Shown here piece by piece: positions 42,813-49,043 of a stretch of 49,043 nt of DNA. Under the pieces are notes generated by a model. It made no database searches, had not been told where the DNA came from, and worked only from the letters and a program-made list of their open reading frames with translations. Position numbers and translations under genes: made by a program. Source of the DNA: Bacteroidales bacterium (lineage in GTDB: Bacteria > Bacteroidota > Bacteroidia > Bacteroidales > WCHB1-69); assembly GCA_016285145.1 (NCBI GenBank), contig JAEEQE010000020.1, positions 1 through 49,043 on the forward strand. The letters run 5' to 3'. Position 1 is the first letter of the stretch. Each line of letters opens with the position of its first letter.

Positions 42813-43835
42813 ATGCTTATGAAACAGAAAGTAACTCTTTACACCCTCCGCACCCCCCACGGCCTCCGGGCGACCATCACCAACCTCGGCGGGCGCGTCG
42901 TTTCATTGTTCGTGCCCGACAGAAACGGCATCCCGCGCGATGTGGTGCTCGGATTCGAAAATGTGGAAGACTACCTTCCCGAAAACCACCGTTCTGACTT
43001 CGGGGCGGCGATCGGAAGATACGCGAACCGGCTGAACAACGGGCAGATAACCATCGACGGGCAAACGTACCAGCTGCCGCAGAACGATGGCAAGAACTGC
43101 CTCCACGGCGGGTCCGACGGCTGGCAGTACCGCATCTTTAATGTTGAGGAAGTGGGCGACAGCCGGCTCGTTTTGAGTTTGGTCAGCGAGGATGGTGACA
43201 GCGGGTTCCCGGGCAATGTGTGTGCCCGCGTCACCTACATGCTGACGGACGACAATGCACTGGATATTCAGTATGAGGCGGTTACGGACGAGCCGACGGT
43301 CATCAACATGACCAACCACAGCTACTTCAATCTCAACGGCGATGCCTCCACCGACATCCTCAACCATCTGCTGACCATCGATGCCGACCGCTACACCCCG
43401 ATTGGCGAGACCTTCATCCCCACGGGCGAACTGGCATTCGTGGAGGGTACGCCGATGGATTTCCGACAGTCGAAACCGATTGGCTGCGACATTGCCGCCG
43501 ACTTCGAACAGCTGCGCATCGGACGCGGCTACGACCACAACTGGGTGCTGAACACGAAAGGCGACGATTCCCGTCCGTGCGCGCACTTGGAGAGTCCCGT
43601 AACGGGCATTGCCTTAGAGGTTTACACTACCGAACCGGGAATGCAGGTCTATACCGGCAACTTCCTCGACGGCACGGTCGTCGGGAAGGGTGGGGTGGTC
43701 TATCAACAGCGGGCCGCCGTCTGCCTCGAAACGCAGAAGTTCCCCGATTCGCCGAATCGACACTGGCCGGAGTCGGATGCATTTTTGCGGCCGGGGGAGG
43801 TTTTTCGGAGTCACACCAAATTTCGTTTTTTATAA
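42813..43835 (+). CDS. galM: Galactose mutarotase (aldose 1-epimerase)
   Basis: A 340-residue protein of the aldose 1-epimerase family. Conserved segments include IGRYANRLNNGQI, NCLHGGSDGWQYR, the catalytic His in NMTNHSYFNLNGD, YDHNWVLN, and the catalytic base Glu in VCLETQKFPDSPNR. It interconverts alpha- and beta-galactose so that galactokinase can use the product. galK follows after one intervening lipoprotein gene, giving a small Leloir-pathway group. A second ATG two codons downstream (42819) may be the real start. Confidence 0.95.
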   Translation: MLMKQKVTLYTLRTPHGLRATITNLGGRVVSLFVPDRNGIPRDVVLGFENVEDYLPENHRSDFGAAIGRYANRLNNGQITIDGQTYQLPQNDGKNCLHGGSDGWQYRIFNVEEVGDSRLVLSLVSEDGDSGFPGNVCARVTYMLTDDNALDIQYEAVTDEPTVINMTNHSYFNLNGDASTDILNHLLTIDADRYTPIGETFIPTGELAFVEGTPMDFRQSKPIGCDIAADFEQLRIGRGYDHNWVLNTKGDDSRPCAHLESPVTGIALEVYTTEPGMQVYTGNFLDGTVVGKGGVVYQQRAAVCLETQKFPDSPNRHWPESDAFLRPGEVFRSHTKFRFL

Positions 43836-43923
43836 TATTTTCCGTCTTTTGCCGTTATTCATTATCGTTCTAAAAGAATTTTGATACAAATAATCAATTA
43901 ATAATCAAATAATTTTATTTATT

Positions 43924-44805
43924 ATGAAAAATTTTGCTAAAATTGCTGTTTTTGTTTTCATCAGCGCATCCCTGCTCATGTCTTGTCAAAAAGACGGACA
44001 GTATCTTCCCAAGAAGAAAATTGCTAAAATTGAGCATGTAACATCCAGTACGATATTCGGAGTTACCACAACCGCTGTGACGAGTTATCAGGAATGGGAA
44101 TGGTCAGGAAAATTGCTCAACAAAATCACCCTCAGAAGTGGAGATGGAGATGTCAACGGCTTTATCGTTCCCAAATACGACTCTAAAAAGCGCGTGACGT
44201 CGTTGCATTGCGTTTCAGGAGATGACATTGACGATTTCAATTTCACTTATGATGGCAAGAATCTGATGAAGATCACCCATTACTCCAGCGATAAAGATGT
44301 GGCTGAATACACCTTTACGAAAGATGGAAAGAATGTGGTGGAAATCACAGTTAACAGTTACACATCCAAGGATTACGAGATTGCTGCTATCAATCCGCTT
44401 CAATTCGTGCTGCCCAATGAGATCGCGGAAGTCATCAAACCTTCGGCAGAGAAAGCCACGGTTGTTTACAGACTTGTATGGGATGGCAAAAATCTGGCCA
44501 GCATGGAAGAACTCAGAAATGGTGTGCTCGTTGCGAACTATGATTGGAAGTACGACGATTACATCAATCCGTTGAAAGGACTTTTCAGCAATGGTTACGG
44601 TTCGTTGAACGGATTTGAAGCGTTGTATTCTGCCAACAATGTTGTGGAATCACACTCTGTCACCCATCTGGCTATCTCTGATGTTGAGTCGCATAACAAG
44701 TATGACTATGTGTACGAGGATGATTATCCGGTTAAGAAGATTTGGGTATCCACCTCTACTACGGGATTGGAAGTTACTCATACACAGTCATTTTTATACA
44801 ACTAA
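43924..44805 (+). CDS. Lipoprotein, probably surface-exposed, unknown function
   Basis: A 293-residue protein with a lipoprotein signal (SASLLMSC, lipidated Cys21). The residues just after it, QKDG, resemble the acidic export signal (QKDDE-like) that sends Bacteroidota lipoproteins to the cell surface. The mature part consists of repeated short beta hairpins of the YDGKNLMKITH / KDGKNVVEITV / WDGKNLASMEE type, like RHS/YD-repeat or DUF4595-type proteins. It sits between galM and galK; its stop directly abuts the galK ATG, so it is in the same operon. A role in sugar binding would be a guess. Confidence 0.75.
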   Translation: MKNFAKIAVFVFISASLLMSCQKDGQYLPKKKIAKIEHVTSSTIFGVTTTAVTSYQEWEWSGKLLNKITLRSGDGDVNGFIVPKYDSKKRVTSLHCVSGDDIDDFNFTYDGKNLMKITHYSSDKDVAEYTFTKDGKNVVEITVNSYTSKDYEIAAINPLQFVLPNEIAEVIKPSAEKATVVYRLVWDGKNLASMEELRNGVLVANYDWKYDDYINPLKGLFSNGYGSLNGFEALYSANNVVESHSVTHLAISDVESHNKYDYVYEDDYPVKKIWVSTSTTGLEVTHTQSFLYN

Positions 44806-45939
44806 ATGAAAGGAGACTCGCAATCTGAAGGGATGCCGCTTCAGCATGTGTTTTTCGCTCCCGGGCGCGTGAACCTCATTGGAGATCACACCGACTACAA
44901 CGGGGGACTTGTATTTCCAGCCGCTCTTGCCATGGGTACTTATCTGACCGTGACAGAGCGCTTGGACCGTTTTTCTTGCGGCTTTTCTTCCTACAATGAG
45001 CCCCAAACATTCACTTTTCGGGGCGACGAACTGACTGAACGGTACCATGCCTGGGTGGATTATCCGTTGGGCGTGCTGAAAGAGTTCAGCGACCGCGGCT
45101 GGAGTGTCACGGGGTACGATTTCCATTACAGAGGCGACTTGCCCATTGGGGCGGCGCTTTCCTCTTCGGCCTCCATCGAAATGGTGACCGCTGTAGCTCT
45201 CAACGCCTTGAATGGCAGTCCGTTCACGATGCTGGAGCTCGTGCAAATGGCCCAGCATGCGGAGAACGATTTCGTGGGGATGAACTGCGGCATCATGGAC
45301 CAGTTCGCCTCTGGATTCGGGAAGAAAAACTGCGCTATTGCGCTGGATTGCAATACGTTGGAGTATGAGCATGTGCCGTTGGAGATGCGCGGACTGAAGT
45401 TTATCATCGCCAACACCAACAAGAAACGCGGACTCGTGGATTCGGCCTACAACCAGCGGCGCAACGAATGCCAGCAGGCGTTGGAGATCATCCGTGCGCA
45501 TCTGCCCGTGAGTTGTATTTGTCAACTAACGATGAATCAATTCGATACAGTTTCGCTATATCTTACGGGCAACGTCCTCAAGCGCGCGCGGCACGCGGTG
45601 TGCGAGAATGAGAACGTGCGCGAGGCCGTCACCGCACTCAAGGTCGGCGACATGGCCCGTTTCGGGCAGCTGATGAACGCCTCGCACGCCACCCTGCGCG
45701 ATGACTATGAGGTCACCTGTCCCGAACTGGACTTCTTGGCCGAACAGGCGCAGCAGTTCCCCGGCGTGCTCGGCAGCCGCATGACCGGCGCGGGCTTCGG
45801 CGGCTGCACCGTCACGCTGATTGCGGAAGAACAGGTGGAAACATTTGTCGAAACCCTTGGCAAGGCATACGAGGAAAGATTCGGCCTGCGTGCGGATTTC
45901 TATGTGGCGGAGATTGGAGACGGGGCGGGGGAGAGATAA
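44806..45939 (+). CDS. galK: Galactokinase
   Basis: A 377-residue GHMP kinase. Motif 1 is GRVNLIGDHTDYNGG (from about residue 20), motif 2 is LPIGAALSSSASIEM and motif 3 is MTGAGFGGCTVTLI. It phosphorylates alpha-D-galactose at C1, the first committed Leloir step. The start ATG immediately follows the lipoprotein stop. The N-terminus before motif 1 is a little shorter than I expect for the family but all motifs are present. galT and galE are not in the window. Confidence 0.96.
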   Translation: MKGDSQSEGMPLQHVFFAPGRVNLIGDHTDYNGGLVFPAALAMGTYLTVTERLDRFSCGFSSYNEPQTFTFRGDELTERYHAWVDYPLGVLKEFSDRGWSVTGYDFHYRGDLPIGAALSSSASIEMVTAVALNALNGSPFTMLELVQMAQHAENDFVGMNCGIMDQFASGFGKKNCAIALDCNTLEYEHVPLEMRGLKFIIANTNKKRGLVDSAYNQRRNECQQALEIIRAHLPVSCICQLTMNQFDTVSLYLTGNVLKRARHAVCENENVREAVTALKVGDMARFGQLMNASHATLRDDYEVTCPELDFLAEQAQQFPGVLGSRMTGAGFGGCTVTLIAEEQVETFVETLGKAYEERFGLRADFYVAEIGDGAGER

Positions 45940-45940
45940 T

Positions 45941-45984
45941 AGTTTAGAGTTTAGAGTTTAGAGTTGAGAGTTTAGGGTTGAGAG
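45941..45984 (+). repeat. Short tandem repeat of GTTTAGA-type units
   Basis: About six units close to AGTTTAG/AGTTGAG directly after galK. This is a simple tandem repeat in the spacer; such runs can vary in length. Confidence 0.7.
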
Positions 45985-46022
45985 TGCGAGCGTATGGACG
46001 TGCGGCAGAAAATAATATTTTG

Positions 46023-46030
46023 TATTTTCG
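46023..46030 (+). promoter_or_regulatory. Variant -7 element (TATTTTCG)
   Basis: Differs from TAnnTTTG by one base but is followed by C and lies 20 bases before the ATG at 46051. Confidence 0.4.
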
Positions 46031-46050
46031 CACCTGTAAAATTTACCGTT

Positions 46051-46968
46051 ATGAATCACCACCGACATACACATTTGATCATGGCCATCGTCGCAGCATT
46101 GCTTTTGTTGGCGGCGCGGCCAGCACAGGGGCAACAGCGGTTCAGAATAGAAGTGGACACGTTGTACCTGAAGGCGGGCGAAGAGATGAACCTGAATTTC
46201 GACGACTACACCCTTCGATACAAAGAAACGTTCCCGTTTTACGAGGATGACCGTTACACCGTGTTATACGAGCGTGGATTTGGTTGCGGCGCGGGAGGAA
46301 GCGTCATTTTTGAGGAAAAAGAAATCAGTTGGTACCCTGTGACCAAGAACGGTTGGCTGCAATACGAACCCGTACACCGCAGGTATTTGTGCGACGGAGC
46401 ACCCGGCAGGATCGTCCGTACCGATTCGACATATTATCTGGTGTACCCAGACCGTGTGCGCAGTTTTGACATCGGCGAAAATCCCGGACAGACCGGCTAT
46501 CTGAACGAATTACCTAAAGACGATTTCTTTGATTTTCCTTGGATGAATAACAAATGGTACTATTCAGACAATGATGACTATTACAAGGTGGTCGTTCATT
46601 GTCCGAATACCCGTTACCGATGGAACAAACCCGACACCTGCATTGAACAAGCCTTTTGTGTCGATAATTGCATTTACTGCATCGTGACTACACCAGAAAC
46701 GACGAGCATTGAACAGGTTGATAATGGCCGTTTCGTGCGGGTGGCGGATCTCGGACGGCAATTTGACTTCACCAATGGTTTCTACCCTTGGTGGGAATTA
46801 GACGACCATCTTAGAGACTTCAACCGCAGTAATGATGGCTGTCGGCTGGTGTTCAGAGATGCCTTCCACAACGGCATCCTCACCGTAAAAGGCTCGACAG
46901 TGCATATCCAGTATGTAAGATTGAACGTGTTGCCGTTGAAAAAACCGTACCTTTGCCCGCCAAACTAA
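46051..46968 (+). CDS. Secreted protein, unknown function
   Basis: A 305-residue product. A signal peptide (HTHLIMAIVAALLLLAARPAQGQ) is followed by an aromatic-rich, acidic mature protein with five to six cysteines that could form disulfides (near GFGCGAGG, CDGAP, VHCPN, and CVDNCIYC). No family is recognised. I chose the ATG at 46051 because it lies just downstream of the -7-like element; an earlier in-frame ATG at 45994 lies upstream of it. The end of this gene contains the promoter of the next. Confidence 0.65.
   Translation: MNHHRHTHLIMAIVAALLLLAARPAQGQQRFRIEVDTLYLKAGEEMNLNFDDYTLRYKETFPFYEDDRYTVLYERGFGCGAGGSVIFEEKEISWYPVTKNGWLQYEPVHRRYLCDGAPGRIVRTDSTYYLVYPDRVRSFDIGENPGQTGYLNELPKDDFFDFPWMNNKWYYSDNDDYYKVVVHCPNTRYRWNKPDTCIEQAFCVDNCIYCIVTTPETTSIEQVDNGRFVRVADLGRQFDFTNGFYPWWELDDHLRDFNRSNDGCRLVFRDAFHNGILTVKGSTVHIQYVRLNVLPLKKPYLCPPN
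46948..46955 (+). promoter_or_regulatory. -7 promoter element (TACCTTTG) inside the end of the preceding gene
   Basis: TACCTTTG followed by C, 22 bases before the ATG at 46978 and within the last codons of the upstream gene. Confidence 0.55.
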
Positions 46969-46977
46969 AAAAGGAAT

Positions 46978-48720
46978 ATGAACAGAAAACATTTTTGGAT
47001 TCCCATCGCCCTCATGGCGATATTCCTCATTGTCTTACAACCGATTGCCGCCTATGCGCAAGGTTCAAAGAAACCTCTCAAATGCACAACGCCCGCCTAT
47101 TTGAGGCCGGGCGACAAAGTGGCGCTCATTTCCCCTTCGTACTACAGTTCCACGGAAAACACCCGCAAAGCGGCCAAGGTGCTGCGCGGTTGGGGCTTCA
47201 AACCCGTCATCGGGCCGAATGTGGGCCGTAAGCACTTAACCCACTACGCAGGAACGGCCGAGGAACGACTCGCCGACCTCCGTTGGGCACTTCAAAATAC
47301 TGATGTCAAGGCCATTATATGCACGCGTGGCGGATACGGCACCCTGCATCTGGCCGGAACTCTCCCTTTGCAGGAAATGTCCACATCCCCAAAATGGATT
47401 GTCGGCTATAGCGATATCACTACACTGCTGAATATGGAGGCGAGTGCCGGGGTGATGGGCATCCACGGGGTGATGGGCTGCAACATCGCAGGTCGTGGTG
47501 GCGCTGACCTCTCCTGCATGCTTATGCGCGACCTGCTCAAGGGTCAAGTGCCTCAATATGAGGTAACTGCCCATCCACTCAACATCCCAGGTCGTGCCTC
47601 GGGCATCCTCGTGGGTGGCAACTTGGCCACTTTCGTTCCGCTATTGGGTACCCAAGCCGATGCATTCAGCAATACCGATATCATCCTTTTCTTAGAGGAA
47701 GTGGAGGAAACCTACCATAATATCGACCGCTTATTTAACATCATGAAACTGAATGGTGTGCTTGCACATTGCAAAGGTGTTGTTTTGGGCGATTTTACCG
47801 ATTGTAATAATGATGTGGGCTATGAAAGTGTGGCGACGATGTTGCGCCAATATATTGAACCCTATAACATCCCGTTGCTCTGCGGCTTCCCCGCAGGCCA
47901 CGAGAAAGTGAACCTGCCGCTCGTGATGGGCGCGCCCGTCACGCTCGATGTGCGGACCGACGGAGCCACGCTCACCTTTAACATCCCTGGTGAACAGAAG
48001 ACGGTGCGCACCGAAGGACTGCGCCCGCTTCAGACAGACAAACCCGAACTGGATGCGAGTCAGTACGTGAATATCACCGATGTGGTGCCGGATGCTATTT
48101 TGGAGATTCGTTATTATAGCACATATAACTTTGTGGGCCAGCGTATTGACGGATACGAGCAACCAACAGCCCTGATGACGAAGCGTGCCGCCGATAGTCT
48201 CAAGGCTGTGAGCGATGACGTGATGCGCATGGGCTACCGATTGAAGATCTATGACGCCTACCGTCCGCAGATGGCTGTGGACCATTTCGTCCGCTGGGCT
48301 GCTGACATCCCCGACACATTGATGCGGCGGTATTTCTACCCTGAAGTGGACAAAAGTTTGCTTTTCGATCAAGGGTATATTGCAGCGAAGAGCGGTCACA
48401 CGCGTGGCTCCACCGTTGACCTTACCCTTTTCGACATGGCCACGGAAAAGGAAGTTGATATGGGCGGCACTTTTGACTGGTTTGGAAAGGAGAGCCATCC
48501 CGATTTCGGCGGTAACCCGGAGACGGGCGTTTATGACGGGAAACCGTCGCCCGCGGGCCGCACCATCACCGAAGAGCAGTTCCGCAACCGTATGATCCTG
48601 CGTGCGGCGATGCTGCGCCACGGCTTCAAACCCATCGATGAAGAGTGGTGGCACTTTACCCTGAAAGACGAGCCCTATCCGGGGACCTATTTCGAGTTCC
48701 CTGTGATGAAAATCGAGTAA
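46978..48720 (+). CDS. Exported LD-carboxypeptidase (S66) fused to a VanX-type D-Ala-D-Ala dipeptidase
   Basis: A 580-residue protein with a signal peptide (to about residue 28). Residues ~35-345 are an S66 LD-carboxypeptidase with nucleophile Ser145 in GYSDITTLL, Glu240 in LFLEEVEETYHNIDR and His308 in GFPAGHEKVNLPL. Residues ~365-580 are a VanX-like M15D dipeptidase: zinc ligands His474 and Asp481 in SGHTRGSTVDLTLFD, base Glu556 and ligand His559 in EEWWHF, and Arg429 in YDAYRP. Both sites look intact. Family knowledge: LdcA removes terminal D-Ala from tetrapeptides and is usually cytoplasmic; VanX-type enzymes cut D-Ala-D-Ala. Fused and exported, they would finish trimming peptidoglycan stem peptides. 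There is no VanA/VanH context, so this is not a vancomycin resistance gene. Confidence 0.92.
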   Translation: MNRKHFWIPIALMAIFLIVLQPIAAYAQGSKKPLKCTTPAYLRPGDKVALISPSYYSSTENTRKAAKVLRGWGFKPVIGPNVGRKHLTHYAGTAEERLADLRWALQNTDVKAIICTRGGYGTLHLAGTLPLQEMSTSPKWIVGYSDITTLLNMEASAGVMGIHGVMGCNIAGRGGADLSCMLMRDLLKGQVPQYEVTAHPLNIPGRASGILVGGNLATFVPLLGTQADAFSNTDIILFLEEVEETYHNIDRLFNIMKLNGVLAHCKGVVLGDFTDCNNDVGYESVATMLRQYIEPYNIPLLCGFPAGHEKVNLPLVMGAPVTLDVRTDGATLTFNIPGEQKTVRTEGLRPLQTDKPELDASQYVNITDVVPDAILEIRYYSTYNFVGQRIDGYEQPTALMTKRAADSLKAVSDDVMRMGYRLKIYDAYRPQMAVDHFVRWAADIPDTLMRRYFYPEVDKSLLFDQGYIAAKSGHTRGSTVDLTLFDMATEKEVDMGGTFDWFGKESHPDFGGNPETGVYDGKPSPAGRTITEEQFRNRMILRAAMLRHGFKPIDEEWWHFTLKDEPYPGTYFEFPVMKIE

Positions 48721-48803
48721 ATCACTAATCTTCGGCTTGACAACACATCCAATGGTATATAAATCATTGACAACAGGGATCAAGCCCAAACAATAAATTA
48801 TAG

Positions 48804-49043
48804 ATGATGAACAAAAAAATGAAAGACATTTACCTCGCGGGAGGCTGTTTCTGGGGAACGGAACACTTCTTCAAGCAAGTGGAAGGCGTTGTGGAAACCG
48901 AAGTGGGATTCGCTAACGGACATACGGAAAACCCGACCTACAAGGAGGTCTATACCGATGAAACGGGCTATGCCGAGACTGTCCACGTGCGATATAATCC
49001 CGATGTGGTGAGTTTGAAGTTTCTGCTGCAGATGTTTTTCAAG
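48804..49043 (+). CDS. msrA: Peptide methionine sulfoxide reductase A (partial)
   Basis: The first 80 codons are present and the frame runs off the window end. The catalytic motif GGCFWGTEHFF appears near residue 13, followed by VEGVVETEVGFANGHTENPTYKEVYTDETGYAETVHVRYNP, all typical of MsrA. It reduces methionine-S-sulfoxide in proteins. Starts at 48804, 48807 or 48819 are possible. Whether an MsrB domain is fused at the C-terminus cannot be seen. Confidence 0.93.
   Translation, partial: MMNKKMKDIYLAGGCFWGTEHFFKQVEGVVETEVGFANGHTENPTYKEVYTDETGYAETVHVRYNPDVVSLKFLLQMFFK

Noticed and set aside
42806-42997. A 63-codon frame at the start of galM
   Set aside because: Out-of-frame shadow of galM with proline- and histidine-rich composition.
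46978-48720. A vancomycin resistance gene (vanX)
   Set aside because: Only the dipeptidase family is shared. There are no VanA ligase, VanH dehydrogenase or VanRS regulators, and the domain is fused to an LD-carboxypeptidase with a signal peptide.

Overview
The window looks like a piece of a Bacteroidales chromosome (phylum Bacteroidota). The evidence is a type IX secretion (T9SS) C-terminal sorting domain on a C10 protease, a fused FeoA-FeoB iron transporter, a GH97 enzyme, a surface-type lipoprotein signal (Cys followed by QKDG), and many genes preceded by the Bacteroidota -7 element TAnnTTTG. No rRNA, tRNA, CRISPR array, prophage or complete insertion sequence was seen. Species cannot be named; a gut- or rumen-type polysaccharide degrader is an inference.

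Layout. 1-3.5 kb (minus strand): the 5' part of a secreted repeat protein with 336-bp in-frame repeats, a MITE-like element, then ribonuclease Z and a DUF456 membrane protein. These last two are divergent from lepA, with the two promoters almost touching. 3.5-11.1 kb: lepA, an AddB-like Fe-S nuclease, and a T9SS-exported C10 protease. 11.1-13.3 kb: an AbiE-type toxin-antitoxin pair with a candidate operator, bracketed by two oppositely oriented two-palindrome repeats. 13.3-21.1 kb: penicillin-binding protein 1A (minus), a UvrA2-type ATPase lacking the UvrB-binding insertion, mnmA, and a membrane-anchored metallo-beta-lactamase-fold hydrolase. 21.2-25.7 kb: feoAB with a 50-residue Cys-rich partner, then a DUF3857/transglutaminase-like secreted protein.

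25.7-36.3 kb is carbohydrate-centred: glycogen branching enzyme, a GH29-GH3 two-enzyme fusion, two unknown membrane proteins, a small secreted protein with a patatin lipase, and a GH97 enzyme whose visible residues fit a retaining alpha-galactosidase. The galactose genes galM and galK (42.8-45.9 kb) could feed galactose released by such enzymes into the Leloir pathway. Between them lies the most striking gene of the window, at 36.2-41.1 kb: one uninterrupted 1613-residue frame that reads as a TamB-like periplasmic bridge continuing directly into an Omp85/TamL-type outer-membrane barrel. Normally these are two proteins. If real, one polypeptide would run from the inner membrane to the outer membrane.

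41.2-49.0 kb: a ParE-type toxin-antitoxin pair (minus), a secreted unknown, galM, a lipoprotein, galK, another secreted unknown, an exported LD-carboxypeptidase/VanX-type dipeptidase fusion, and the start of msrA. Fusions are a theme of the window: FeoA-FeoB, GH29-GH3, TamB-Omp85 and LdcA-VanX. All calls come from reading the sequence and recognising motifs; no database search was run.
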